From the NCBI GenBank assembly GCA_014529385.2, contig CM043969.1, positions 67,534,176-67,598,175 of the forward strand: 64,000 nt of DNA, read 5' to 3'. Under the pieces are notes generated by a model that worked only from the letters and a program-made list of their open reading frames with translations, was not told where the DNA came from and ran no database searches. The position numbers and the translations under genes are program-made. This DNA is from Adiantum capillus-veneris (Eukaryota > Streptophyta > Polypodiopsida > Polypodiales > Pteridaceae). Of the stretch, positions 52,401 through 53,798 are shown one piece after another. Numbering within the stretch: the first letter of the stretch is position 1; every line of letters starts with the position of its first letter.

Positions 52401-53760
52401 ATGAATCTGGAAATGACGAGATTTAGTGGATCAAGACATTTGTTAGAGATCAGCACGACATAGATGTGATTGCTAAATAAGTCATGATGATCACGATTTG
52501 AGTCTAAGATCTTGACGGGAATAATGATGTGAATGTGATTGTGATTGTTCAGTGACTAGTGCCTTTGTACTACTGCATTTTTTGAAAAGTCAAATACATG
52601 TATGCATAGAGTCAATGTCTACTGAGCTATTTTTGGCATGACCATGACCTGACCGGACAGAGCAAGGAAAGAGCACAAGACTCTAGTTCAAGCCACGCAC
52701 GCAAGAATCCTGGCAAAATTTGCATCGAGATTCATATGACACGTGCCAAAACGGACGCACTAACGTGGAAAGCCATATGGCAACTGACATGGCAGCTTTT
52801 CTGGCTATGAAAGCAATTGACTTATGGGCTTTTGCGGCGACTTGTTTTTAGCAGTTGTGCTTTTGGGCGCCAGCTTTTGTATCAATTGCTTTTGTATCGA
52901 GTGCCCAAGCACTTTTGGCAGATGAGTATTTAGTTACACACCTCCAATGTGACTCCCCGACATTTGTATTGTATGGAATTGATAATATTAAAGAAGTGCC
53001 GAAAGGGGCGCCAAACTCTGGGCAAGTGAATTTGAAAGTGGAACTCTGCCACTTCGTGTTCGTCTACAGCTGTTTTAAAGTTCAAGTGTGATTAAGTTTC
53101 CAAGTTTATTGGCGTGCTTGTTGCTGATTCACCGCCTTGCCATTGGCTTGCCGGTTACATTTGGGCACATGCAAGCACGCAGAAGCCAAGCAAGCATGGC
53201 CAAAACGTGCTAGACACAAGCTATCTAGCTCACATTCAACCAAGTCAAACCCAGCCACAAAACTGCTCCCACTCCCTATACTCCACCCATGGGAGATATT
53301 GAGGGGCCTAGCAGCACCATTGCCCATGCACAATGTGTTGTGTACTCGTCTAATAGAGCATCTCATTGAGCCTCCTTCCGGACAATAGCGCTTTTTAATG
53401 GTGAGAGCCATGCGTGAAAATGCTTGTGATCGCCATGGAGTCTCTTTCAGGCAACCCACCCAAGAGAAAGGCATTCAAGAATAGGACATCATTTTCTAAC
53501 GAGAGCCTTGAGCCCAGAACAAACCCAAGAGTTTTATTGCAAACATCCAGCTGTTATCGATGCAGAAAATGCTTTAATAAATCCAAGCGAGCCACACAAA
53601 GATAGCTTACATTGTTTAGGAGACTGTTAACGAGTGTATAGAGTTCGGCAGGACCAGCGTTCTGCGGGAGGTCAAGAGGGTTTCCAAGAGGGTTTCCTTC
53701 CGGGTCTGAAAGTAAGCAGATAATGTTGTTCACGACCCCGCCATCTCCCGTAGCTGCCAT
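12291..53760 (-). CDS. NLE: NOTCHLESS homolog (NLE), N-terminal half, six exons
   Basis: NLE (yeast Rsa4) is a nucleolar/nuclear WD40 protein of pre-60S ribosomes. Its N-terminal ubiquitin-like NLE domain contacts the AAA protein Midasin/Rea1, which strips it from the particle. Six exons totalling 776 bases join in frame to 258 residues plus two bases, about half of the usual 470-490. Residues 1-108 are the NLE domain (NIICLLSDPEGNPLG, LPQNAGPAELYTLVN, PYAFYINDKELVG, VFRIRPVTRCSATIAGH). Then come WD40 repeats with GH starts and WD ends (VRFWD, IILWD, VRIWD) and the family hallmark GHKKWITSLSWEP. All visible introns are GT-AG, with lengths 16408, 381, 8140, 447 and 15318 bases; the sixth exceeds 12290. 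Exon joins match plant NLE proteins recalled from knowledge. The remaining WD40 exons must lie left of the window. No inactivating change is seen. Confidence 0.95.
12491..13234 (-). other. NLE intron 5, left part; nothing recognised
   Basis: Intron sequence next to the acceptor of exon 6. Apart from short A/T runs and a CTCTCTC word I see no gene, repeat array or element end. Confidence 0.4.
13235..13516 (+). mobile_element. LTR end with decayed primer-binding site
   Basis: The segment ends ...cccttaca at 13503, followed by TGGGATCCGAGC at 13505-13516, 10 of 12 matches to the initiator Met tRNA site. That order (LTR end, one-base spacer, primer site) indicates a plus-strand 5' LTR. The left boundary is uncertain. 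Two similar words (gggacatga..ctattc..taagtgtct) at about 13239 and 13349 suggest an internal duplication. Confidence 0.45.
13517..14673. other. NLE intron 5; probable retroelement interior, no intact gene
   Basis: Downstream of the decayed primer site there is no coding sequence I recognise. Short ORFs on both strands have no family motifs. The stretch at 14190-14290 is GC-richer but unremarkable. Confidence 0.4.
14674..15496 (+). mobile_element. LTR-j, same family as LTR-a to d, inverted
   Basis: Starts TGTCACAAAGTGATGACGTG at 14674 and ends ...gtgttaca at 15496 on the plus strand. Near the end it carries the family block (ggggcgcctagtcaaaggaccaat, cactctgccacttagtgtctg) in inverted orientation relative to the left cluster. 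At 823 bases it is longer than the 500-600 base relatives; the extra part at 14815-14960 is full of CGTTCC words and is probably an insertion or expansion. The primer site after it is degenerate. Confidence 0.65.
14815..14960. repeat. CGTTCC-rich segment inside LTR-j
   Basis: About ten GTTCC or GTTCG words at irregular spacing (cgttccctgttccc, gcgttccgaatcccgttcc, gccgttccgcgttcccc). The reverse direction is represented by cagggaatggc at about 14893. The origin is unknown; it explains much of the extra length of this LTR. Confidence 0.55.
15618..16304 (+). pseudogene. Gag-like ORF of a non-autonomous LTR element, one internal stop
   Basis: A frame opens at ATG 15618 about 120 bases after LTR-j and runs 229 codons, with a single in-frame TAG at 16077-16079 between GSELLDFTNSKRDW and NLLKRRLSFLRN. 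The first part is acidic (TKFEEVTETEEVEEDTEKK). Then comes SKGEDKKIMIEKQRKTRHE followed by KQNLLV, matching the minus-strand ORF at 6431-6727, and a basic C-terminal part. It is not a family I know. Two copies in separate elements of the same LTR family, both just after the primer site, point to an element protein, probably Gag-like; that role is inferred. Confidence 0.55.
16305..16589. other. No gene seen
   Basis: End of the gag-like element interior grading into unique intron sequence. No 3' LTR or coding motif found. Confidence 0.35.
16590..16850 (-). promoter_or_regulatory. Promoter-like segment with a short 5' coding start
   Basis: On the minus strand a TATA box (CTATAAAAGC, near 16696-16703) is followed about 30 bases on by ACTCTCAGACACC, a plausible start. 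An ATG near 16612 then opens MPPPVAPMATSSARAVTRIK. That short peptide is Ala/Ser/Arg-rich with no acidic residue, like the start of a chloroplast transit peptide. A GTAGGC at the right place could be a splice donor. GATAAG, an I-box-like word, lies upstream near 16870. No downstream exon is visible, so this is a captured promoter and first-exon fragment or a chance combination. Confidence 0.3.
16851..17510. other. NLE intron 5; no gene seen
   Basis: Non-coding sequence between the promoter-like segment and LINE copy G. A 124-codon plus-strand frame at 16938-17312 has no family motifs and I do not call it a gene. Confidence 0.4.
17511..17766 (-). mobile_element. LINE copy G, 3' UTR only, between GA tracts
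   Basis: Contains only the last 250 bases of the LINE family: the pentamer tail (aaatg units on the plus strand), the conserved tatattaacgtcttcaaaa word, then catcggtcgctgttggatc and ggtcaatactttgg. The left flank is gagagagatg and the right flank is a (GA)13 tract at 17767-17793. The insertion therefore sits inside GA-repeat DNA with both flanks of the same polarity. Confidence 0.88.
17767..17793 (+). repeat. (GA)n microsatellite at LINE G 5' junction
   Basis: About 13 GA units directly at the truncated 5' end of LINE copy G. Confidence 0.95.
17794..18160. other. NLE intron 5; no gene seen
   Basis: Unique-looking intron sequence between two GA tracts. It has a few short G runs and nothing coding. 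Confidence 0.4.
18161..18234 (+). repeat. (GA)n microsatellite at LINE B 3' junction
   Basis: About 37 perfect GA units that run straight into the aaatg pentamer tail of LINE copy B. Confidence 0.97.
18390..18420 (+). repeat. 31-base G homopolymer in LINE B 3' UTR
   Basis: An uninterrupted G run on the plus strand (C run on the LINE sense strand). The homologous position in copy G is gggggggttgtggg and in copy C a run of about 22 G, so this spot expands repeatedly. Confidence 0.95.
18718..21886 (-). pseudogene. LINE B ORF2: APE endonuclease-reverse transcriptase, broken
   Basis: Pieces in order on the minus strand: endonuclease start MATWNCKGSLRLDVGAFED at 21886 with SETH, GSGGVAVLFREEL and GDFNART (about 21440); RT with FVDFRKAFDTVPRARL, GVKQGCPLSSTLFGMYVDE and LLYADDIVLIS (about 19760-19791); and the C-terminal CHLCNLEPETELHYTCHC near 18910-18960. 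Stops and shifts occur near 21305, 20305-20350, 19780 and 19321-19599. The protein is homologous along its length to the copy at 30733-34372. An intact protein would nick target DNA and copy the LINE RNA from the nick. Confidence 0.9.
21917..22798 (-). pseudogene. LINE B ORF1: coiled-coil, RRM-like RNA-binding protein, broken
   Basis: The frame begins near 22798 (ATG AGG AAG, then a stop) and is open from 22768. An N-terminal coiled coil (INTLEDHVKAQDEEIALLKK) is followed by a basic linker (AEKWIEIVKKGKGKE), an RRM-like core (RRRVRALHVRICGL ... KERALILRFPSMEAKKDF) and a C-terminal part FLGDDLTLLQIAHMQEVMPE. One nonsense codon at about 22207 splits it. This is the L1 ORF1p-like plan of coiled coil, RRM and C-terminal domain. 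The stop codon overlaps an ATG as ATGA at 21920-21917, as in copy E. Confidence 0.85.
22851..23475. repeat. Pyrimidine tract switching to purine tract
   Basis: Bases 22851-23180 are almost pure pyrimidine on the plus strand: (CT)n blocks with recurring ctacgcggctaag and ctacgcttgaaaa words. From about 23185 to 23475 the plus strand is almost pure purine: gggg-rich words, gcgggagcag repeats, then (GA)n. The two halves can pair with each other over long stretches. Long Ser-Leu-rich and Arg/Glu/Gly-rich frames in both directions are products of the composition, not genes. Confidence 0.9.
23476..24383. other. NLE intron 5; retroelement interior without coding motif
   Basis: Lies downstream (minus strand) of the primer site at 24384-24395, so it should be the interior of that LTR element. 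I see no gag, protease or polymerase motif on either strand. Confidence 0.4.
24384..24395 (-). other. Primer-binding site, initiator Met tRNA type
   Basis: Perfect TGGTATCAGAGC on the minus strand, separated by one base from an LTR end (...GGGACTAACA at 24397). Confidence 0.88.
24397..25272 (-). mobile_element. LTR-k, minus strand
   Basis: The minus-strand 3' end ...GGACTAACA at 24397 adjoins the primer site. The start is probably TGTGTGCCAAGAAGAGG near 25276, preceded by a GAAGGGGGAA purine run, though this boundary is less certain. A TATA box TATAAATA lies at 24684-24691. The words gcgttttaaaacgc and gcgttttagaa recur several times at 24830-25190. Confidence 0.55.
24684..24691 (-). promoter_or_regulatory. 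TATA box of LTR-k
   Basis: TATAAATA on the minus strand in the context AGTCCTATAAATACGACC, about 290 bases before the LTR end, a suitable place for LTR transcription to start. Confidence 0.6.
25307..25427 (-). mobile_element. Second primer site and LTR start carrying a (GA)n tract
   Basis: The minus strand reads TGGTATTAGAGC at 25307-25318, 11 of 12 to the tRNA site, next to an LTR end (...GCATCATCGACA at 25319). The LTR contains a (GA)33 tract from about 25362 to 25427, where LINE copy C is inserted. The 30 bases between this primer site and the purine run of LTR-k are almost nothing, so the two LTRs are nearly back to back. Confidence 0.55.
25428..26396 (-). mobile_element. LINE copy C, 5'-truncated
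   Basis: A 3' tail (aaatgaaatg on the plus strand) abuts (GA)n at 25427. The 3' UTR carries a run of about 22 G at 25587-25608. The ORF2 C-terminus runs from about 25702 to 26334, with frames broken, and contains CQVCQIEPQTELRYICHC and MAFYREHLLQLTEDGFVI. Homology ends near 26396 in the TRAEITKLI region. The 5' flank is purine-rich (gagggagatggaaagagg) but not a clean GA repeat. Sense orientation in NLE intron 5. Confidence 0.88.
26400..26889 (-). other. Possible tail of the DUF4283-type ORF1; not clearly coding
   Basis: Follows the zinc-knuckle fragment on the minus strand. An 81-codon frame here is Gln/Glu-rich without motifs. It may be the low-complexity tail of that ORF1 or plain intron. 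Confidence 0.35.
26890..27400 (-). pseudogene. DUF4283 plus CCHC zinc-knuckle fragment (LINE ORF1 type)
   Basis: Across three frames the minus strand gives, in order: GHGTVIATSSSEELASALI and SPLPIKDKLIFWVPPH (27230-27340), VKLPFLYPPAWFRLRDTLRQ (about 27120-27180), MASFIGTPFMCSVQLDI, and then QCLRCHMMGHLVKDCPKV at about 26905-26960. This is the order of the plant DUF4283 domain followed by a zf-CCHC_4 knuckle (C-x2-C-x4-H-x4-C), the usual ORF1 of plant L1-like LINEs. That makes it a different lineage from the RRM-type LINE of this window. Several stops and shifts make it a fossil. The N-terminal part resembles the plus-strand fragment at 8426-8941. Confidence 0.65.
27401..27808 (-). other. NLE intron 5, 5' end; no gene seen
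   Basis: Intron sequence directly after the donor of exon 5 (GTATGT at 27808). Nothing recognisable apart from the splice site. Confidence 0.45.
27809..27936 (-). CDS. NLE: NLE exon 5 (WD40)
   Basis: 128 bases, acceptor ...TTGTCTCAG before 27936 and donor GTATGT at 27808, phase 0 at the end. Encodes GHTNWVLCIAWSPDGKHLVS, then SGDKDGHIILWDPKDGK, and ends GSILN, which joins GHKKWIT of exon 6. Confidence 0.95.
28384..28509 (-). CDS. NLE: NLE exon 4 (WD40)
   Basis: 126 bases, acceptor ...TTTTTGGGCAG before 28509 and donor GTTATT at 28383, phase 1 on both sides. Encodes GHTEAVLSVSFSPDG, QQLASGSGDTTVRFWD and LNTQTPLHTCKG, the first WD40 blade of the family. Confidence 0.95.
28510..28949 (-). other. 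NLE intron 3, 3' part, with a 69-base tandem duplication
   Basis: AT-rich intron sequence. Bases 28775-28843 and 28844-28912 are nearly identical copies (acaaacaccaataattga, aatgctctgctatta). No gene. Confidence 0.7.
28775..28912. repeat. 69-base tandem duplication
   Basis: Two adjacent copies differing at only a few positions (gatcg/gattg, ttatc/ttacc), so the duplication is recent. Confidence 0.92.
28950..29452 (-). mobile_element. LTR-f, solo or truncated copy of the LTR-a to d family
   Basis: Contains the family block gttggcctcaagtcgagcgcc near 28979-29000. Its right end taccacgtcataattttgtgaca at 29430-29452 is the usual LTR start in reverse. No primer site is seen at the left, so it is a solo LTR or truncated. 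The word cagtgccac(a/c)tca(g)c recurs as a short internal duplication at 29165-29390. Confidence 0.62.
29541..30426 (-). mobile_element. LINE copy D, 5'-truncated, between GA tracts
   Basis: Left junction cagagagagagaaatgaaatg at 29539-29560 (short GA tract plus pentamer tail). Then come the 3' UTR with tatattaacgtcttcaaaag and the ORF2 C-terminus (broken frames; CRLCQLEPETELHCICQ at about 30100-30160). It is truncated at about 30426, exactly where a (GA)23 tract begins. Sense orientation in NLE intron 3. Confidence 0.9.
30427..30473 (+). repeat. (GA)n tract shared by LINE D 5' end and LINE E 3' end
   Basis: About 23 GA units. One side is the truncated 5' end of copy D and the other is the pentamer tail of copy E, so both insertions used the same microsatellite. 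Confidence 0.97.
30733..34372 (-). pseudogene. LINE E ORF2: APE endonuclease-reverse transcriptase, one frameshift
   Basis: Begins at the ATG at 34372 (MTVRDLGTTLRMATWNCNGS) and runs about 1,210 codons to 30733, with one shift near 34160-34200; the frame from 34302 onward is open for 1,189 residues. Order: APE endonuclease (SETHH, GSGGVAVLFREELQP, GDFNART, STVDYVM, VDHALL); RT core (FVDFRKAFDMVPRARLMRR, GVKQGCPLSPTLFGMYVDE, LLYADDIVLISDSPEG at about 32205-32250, VNLGKTKVMVFN); and a C-terminal CCHC-like motif CRLCQREPETELHYICHC near 31125-31190. No RNase H domain is seen. APE plus RT places it among APE-type LINEs; I cannot fix the clade without a tree. Confidence 0.93.
34369..34372 (-). promoter_or_regulatory. 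ATGA stop-start overlap of LINE ORF1 and ORF2
   Basis: The TGA of ORF1 and the ATG of ORF2 share bases (ATGA). The same ATGA occurs in copy B at 21920-21917. This suits translation of ORF2 by termination and re-initiation. Confidence 0.75.
34369..35238 (-). CDS. LINE E ORF1: coiled-coil, RRM-like RNA-binding protein
   Basis: 289 residues, uninterrupted. N-terminal coiled coil (about residues 15-95, e.g. KRISIIELEMKAWRKEMED), an acidic turn EEGEFQPSLREE, and a basic linker AEKWIEVAKKGKGKEAP. The RRM-like core lies at about residues 155-235 (RRRVRALHVRVTGLKDINN as the first strand and ERALILRFPSLEEKKEFLRK as the conserved later strand). The C-terminal part is FLGDDLTLSQLAHMREVMPE with YRDGRVVIVERR. 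This is the L1 ORF1p-like plan: trimer coiled coil plus RNA binding, forming the RNP with ORF2. The start at 35238 is the first ATG inside the GA flank; a second, MATSKLKYM, lies eight codons on and may be the true start. Its stop overlaps the ORF2 ATG. Confidence 0.9.
   Translation of the reverse strand: MSSPTSPMATSKLKYMLHSKRISIIELEMKAWRKEMEDWRNAKTVFLRENEEKEKRWKDEKDHLLNKIATLENSILDLHKEVLETRSKNGLEEGEFQPSLREEIDNINEEKKSWAAVISETQKKVEEAEKWIEVAKKGKGKEAPCTPTLINMTLEEEQRRRVRALHVRVTGLKDINNVEKEVTSLTSMMGVEKPSHTKAWRVGKKSEGPRESSKERALILRFPSLEEKKEFLRKRPTLKKIGIFLGDDLTLSQLAHMREVMPEIQAAREKGKMAFYRDGRVVIVERRST
35241..35528 (+). repeat. GA-rich spacer between LINE E and LINE F
   Basis: (GA)10 at 35241-35260, a second GA run at 35292-35310, a unique stretch 35311-35503, and (GA)12 at 35504-35528 that meets the pentamer tail of LINE copy F. 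The unique part has no coding motif. Confidence 0.85.
35529..36462 (-). mobile_element. LINE copy F, 5'-truncated, between GA tracts
   Basis: Pentamer tail (gatgaaatgaaatgaaatg) against a GA tract on the left. The 3' UTR contains tatattaacgtcttcaaaag and gcatcggtcgctggcggatc. The ORF2 C-terminus has broken frames, including LHYTCHCPVYYEIRGRF at about 36140-36193. Truncated at 36462, where (GA)24 begins. Sense orientation in NLE intron 3. Confidence 0.92.
36463..36510 (+). repeat. (GA)n tract at LINE F 5' junction
   Basis: About 24 GA units directly at the truncated 5' end of copy F, same polarity as the tract at its 3' end. Confidence 0.97.
36650..36739 (-). CDS. NLE: NLE exon 3
   Basis: 90 bases, acceptor ...GCTATCTCAG before 36739 and donor GTATAC at 36649, phase 1 on both sides. 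Encodes VSVEQVLRIVYQPQAVFRI and RPVTRCSATIAG, the end of the ubiquitin-like domain and the lead into the first WD40 blade. Confidence 0.95.
37121..37202 (-). CDS. NLE: NLE exon 2
   Basis: 82 bases, acceptor ...TGTCTTGTATAG before 37202 and donor GTAGGG at 37120, ending phase 1. Encodes EEKVPYAFYINDKELVGQLG and AYLLENK, the middle of the NLE domain. It is too short to stand out as an ORF and was found by matching the expected family sequence. Confidence 0.93.
37203..37985 (-). other. NLE intron 1, 3' end; no gene seen
   Basis: AT-rich intron sequence. A word ctggagtaa(c/t)agtaacacc recurs twice near 37378 and 37460, and gaaagggtcaagacac recurs near 37790 and 37850. Nothing coding. Confidence 0.45.
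37990..38700 (+). pseudogene. Gypsy integrase C-terminal half, degraded
   Basis: Plus-strand translation in shifting frames gives a damaged integrase catalytic piece (RDPRF-like, then LFWKAV, about 38065-38115). It continues with YNNTVHNSIRRAPFEIVE and FQANHFVHVLETTSAKVKEA (38251-38454) and a basic KARLRKKVRKERLFPKYAMY-like segment (38510-38580). This is the tail of a Ty3/Gypsy integrase. Stops and shifts are frequent. RT and gag are missing on this side, so it is a fragment in NLE intron 1, antisense to the gene. Confidence 0.82.
38701..39149. other. Decayed retroelement tail; no gene seen
   Basis: Follows the integrase tail. Contains a G-rich run at 39011-39028. No coding motif. Confidence 0.4.
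39150..39375 (-). pseudogene. Gypsy integrase core fragment
   Basis: The minus strand reads VDFIFDLSKTVSGHDGLWTI, VDKFSK, a stop, AHFVLVKKTMIADHLTKLFV, then SSRDALFTSL. These are the two catalytic-Asp regions of a Ty3/Gypsy integrase core (DFIFDL and SxRD). One in-frame stop lies after VDKFSK. It is opposite in strand to the integrase fragment 500 bases to its left, so two elements are juxtaposed. Confidence 0.82.
39440..39940 (-). mobile_element. LTR-g with a duplicated 91-base unit
   Basis: Carries the family block attggccccaaaggctaacgcc at about 39484-39506 and GA-rich and gcatggctgag words like LTR-i. Its upstream half is replaced by an unusual region with GTTTCAC words and two copies of a 91-base unit (39729-39816 and 39817-39909). 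The right boundary is unclear. Confidence 0.55.
39670..39910. repeat. GTGAAAC/GTTTCAC palindromes and 91-base tandem duplication
   Basis: A perfect 14-base palindrome GTGAAACGTTTCAC lies at 39678-39691. Then follow GTTTCACC units in both orientations, then two copies of a unit starting gtttcaccatgaaa and ending gtgtagagttacgta. About seven GTTTCA(C) words occur within 170 bases. Confidence 0.85.
39960..40495 (-). mobile_element. LTR-h, 3' LTR
   Basis: Starts on the minus strand TGTCACAAACTGCTGACGTG at 40495 and holds the block ttggccccaaaccttggca. A polypurine tract lies just upstream, which marks it as the 3' LTR of an element whose interior extends to the right. It contains a TTC trinucleotide run at 40391-40419. 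Confidence 0.68.
40496..40510 (-). other. Polypurine tract
   Basis: The minus strand reads AAGAAGGGGGGA immediately before the LTR start at 40495, the expected plus-strand primer of an LTR element. Confidence 0.7.
40511..40885. other. 3' interior of the LTR-h element; no ORF
   Basis: Contains ggagttggcttctcctttc twice (40619-40640 and 40653-40675) and spaced catccagatcggaactcttg-like words related to the 5.86 kb minisatellite. No coding sequence. Confidence 0.5.
40886..41183. repeat. Four-copy dispersed hairpin motif
   Basis: Four related 38-base copies at about 40886-40924, 40945-40983, 41074-41112 and 41146-41183: ctcctcccgcataacc, a short spacer, then gtccgggccggga. The ends pair (TACTCC with GGAGTA in copy 3; CTCC..CCCG with CGGG), so each could form a small stem-loop. 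Copy 4 is the most decayed. The spacers between copies are unrelated. Confidence 0.72.
41184..41564. other. Interior of LTR element; no gene seen
   Basis: Includes a CTCTTT-rich stretch at 41437-41468. No coding motif. Confidence 0.4.
41565..41875. repeat. Direct repeat copy 1 of an LTR-element 3' interior
   Basis: Words tatctagcacttgcacaaag, catcacatcaagacgtg and catgagagagcacat occur in the same order at 42535-43182. The inverse complement of this unit (cttgacgggaataatgatgtg) occurs at 52370-52600. It is the non-coding 3' interior that lies next to LTRs of this family. Confidence 0.75.
41880..42500 (-). mobile_element. LTR-i, same LTR family
   Basis: Carries gattggccccaaagaccggcg and ttattattgatgcttagcaa near 41970-42030, and the right-hand interior word cttgaaagaattgtaattcccc matches the sequence right of LTR-h. 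The right end is decayed (no clean tgtgaca), so its limits are approximate. Confidence 0.6.
42535..43182. repeat. Direct repeat copy 2, with a 330-base insertion
   Basis: Second copy of the 41565-41875 unit, split by about 330 bases of unrelated sequence (about 42650-42985). Copies 1 and 2 flank LTR-i, as if two elements of the same family were joined through it. Confidence 0.72.
43183..43680. other. NLE intron 1; GA tract and no gene
   Basis: Includes (GA)14 at 43378-43406. After it, ctatgtgtaggaagaggggg and a TATA-like ctataaatag at 43515-43524 may be an LTR promoter remnant. No LINE tail adjoins this GA tract, so it is an empty site for comparison. Confidence 0.5.
43681..45010. repeat. 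Unidentified sequence with a three-copy 65-base repeat
   Basis: The unit gtctacgctgtgaag..cctctga(g/a)aagagg..ggccagacca..ctgtctg occurs at about 44310-44375 and 44400-44470, and more diverged at 44150-44215. Minus-strand frames of 194 and 118 codons (44317-44901 and 44654-45010) overlap each other in different frames and show no motif, so I do not call them genes. The sequence may be the leader region of a decayed LTR element. Confidence 0.55.
45070..45517 (+). pseudogene. Chromovirus protease remnant, left of the nested insertion
   Basis: Plus-strand frames give ANFISLEMAAWLGIKLEEMG, AAPRHIVVVTHIIGKLRLHC and then MPLTGSDVLLGMPCHHKNS, a plant retropepsin in which the catalytic DSG is replaced by DSN. 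The protein continues as ELKGESIGFRHFKIIEIKS and is cut at 45517 by the LTR element. The polymerase resumes at 49845. Confidence 0.82.
45518..46662 (+). repeat. 5' LTR of the one-ORF element
   Basis: Starts TGTCACGTGACACATCC and ends ...CACCTTACA. Contains a C run (45909-45927), many tagcgttttt..cagc words, and a pyrimidine-rich end. The 3' LTR differs by scattered substitutions and short indels such as a missing caccatcgtcgt at about 46330. Confidence 0.95.
46664..46675 (+). other. Primer-binding site of the one-ORF element
   Basis: Perfect TGGTATCAGAGC one base after the 5' LTR, initiator Met tRNA type. Confidence 0.95.
47149..48690 (+). CDS. Single 513-residue protein with Asp/His repeats (Gag-like?)
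   Basis: The frame starts at MVFTRSGMDTSLGDDEHERG, about 480 bases after the primer site, and stays open to 48690, just before the polypurine tract. Residues about 47-115 are a charged helix, probably coiled coil (EELKQMFMERNFEREARNAE). Residues about 135-225 are a repeat region built on KHDDL (KHDDLNEDD, KHDDLDDKD, KHDDLHDQDVISH and so on, about nine units). Then comes an imperfect duplication GSILALKPRSKEPPQE / GSILALEPRSKEPSQE. The rest is His/Cys/Met-rich without motifs. I recognise no catalytic domain. Location and a coiled coil suggest a Gag-like structural protein; the HDD repeats could bind metal. Both are inference. Near 48570-48700 another frame gives VPSRILDAIGD and TVRYQYL, possibly a lost integrase/chromodomain tail. 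Confidence 0.7.
   Translation: MVFTRSGMDTSLGDDEHERGKEEFSPPGGFSDPPPSPSMSKIALTPMEELKQMFMERNFEREARNAERRAERKAEMERRHQERMTAVVKGMSDQHMKEFLQLVSQARAQMQETREKETLSVSSSPKHDTQDLHDCEKHDDLNEDDKHDDLDDKDKHNDLNDIVKHDDLDANAKHDDLHDQDVISHKHDDLHDQNVISHKHDELHEDDVIVHKDDELVEAFSSEANLIADSINHEGSILALKPRSKEPPQEGSILALEPRSKEPSQEVLCVRMIDTHTLFECFIRDRFLYFSQHLYVIPFPRHDILYVEHVSLMDEHECMRIFHEKLKSMYVRKSHSMSLPWHDTVSERAHESMSTKHGHLRCELPQLIALDQKRKIRSHCLRVCGERSGTPSLCSSTLHAQSLRKTRFFPLTLHGIGMFMFLCWKWFQEFSAMEILEEGRSTTLDEVEASKEPQKTLCRFRRGPKKQALQTFMKFKYRTTHTSAWAGEKSLPGFWMLLAISLDAIQFGISTSL
48686..48701 (+). other. Polypurine tract of the one-ORF element
   Basis: TTGAAAAGGAGGGGA directly before the 3' LTR start TGTCACGTGAC at 48702. Confidence 0.88.
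48702..49844 (+). repeat. 3' LTR of the one-ORF element
   Basis: Same ends as the 5' LTR (TGTCACGTGAC ... CTTACA) and about the same length. A C run is present at 49106-49119. Confidence 0.95.
49845..51373 (+). pseudogene. Chromovirus reverse transcriptase and RNase H, degraded
   Basis: Resumes the element cut at 45517. Frames give LPGKLPFERLENHIIELKLG, VKDLLEKGLIQYTTSSFCSP and KKDRSWRMCI (RT fingers, 49940-50180), then damaged palm pieces to about 50560. RNase H follows with FQAYCDACETSLGAVLMQEG, IYEKEVLVVIHALAQWRH (50903-51148) and FTVYTDHQFEIF (51149-51200). It resembles the element at 1-2.8 kb (KDLLEKGLVQ, YCDACGRSLG), so the two are the same family in opposite orientation. Many stops and shifts. 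Confidence 0.85.
51374..51918 (+). pseudogene. Chromovirus integrase, internally deleted
   Basis: The HHCC-type zinc region ECHNHPIVGHTCIHATLEGV and YFYWPQLQKNVDEIVRTYL (51500-51650) is followed by the catalytic start DFIFDLPKTRSGHDGIWT (51715-51770). It then jumps directly to VKSIVSNKDPRFTTLFWKAV (51807-51870). The part between VDRF and VKSIVS, about 40 residues, is missing. Confidence 0.85.
51919..52044 (+). pseudogene. Chromodomain at the end of the chromovirus polyprotein
   Basis: Open for 41 residues to a TAG: KYLVKFKNYPTLDAKWMEDE and DLANLLIS. This matches the YLVKWKNxPxxDATWEDE core of retrotransposon chromodomains, placing the host element among chromoviruses. The third aromatic-cage Trp is preserved (KWMED), but WK is changed to FK. 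Confidence 0.72.
52045..52640. repeat. Element 3' interior; inverted copy of the 41.6/42.5 kb repeat
   Basis: Bases 52370-52600 contain tgctaaataagtcatgatga and cttgacgggaataatgatgtg, the reverse complement of the repeat at 41565-41875. The rest is non-coding sequence after the chromodomain. Confidence 0.62.
52730..53097 (+). mobile_element. LTR remnant of the LTR-a to d family, inverted
   Basis: Contains gtgccgaaaggggcgccaaa and gaactctgccacttcgtgttc, the reverse complement of the shared LTR block. The start and primer site are decayed. It follows the inverted interior repeat in the correct order for a plus-strand 3' LTR. Confidence 0.55.
53098..53610 (-). other. NLE intron 1, 5' end; no gene seen
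   Basis: Unique-looking intron sequence downstream of the exon 1 donor. Short frames on both strands (122 and 83 codons) lack motifs. Confidence 0.45.
53611..53760 (-). CDS. NLE: NLE exon 1 with start codon
   Basis: 150 bases from ATG at 53760 to AAT at 53611, donor GTAAGC at 53610, phase 0. Encodes MAATGDGGVVNNIICLLSDP, EGNPLGNPLDLPQNAGPAEL and YTLVNSLLNN. The CLLSDPEG and LPQNAGP motifs are family hallmarks, and the upstream sequence has no other in-frame ATG nearby, so the start is secure. Confidence 0.95.
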
Positions 53761-53761
53761 T

Positions 53762-53798
<37 letters not shown>

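Noticed and set aside
53106-53474. 122-codon minus-strand frame just downstream of NLE exon 1
   Set aside because: It lies in the intron after a well-supported donor, has no family motif, and a competing plus-strand frame is also open.
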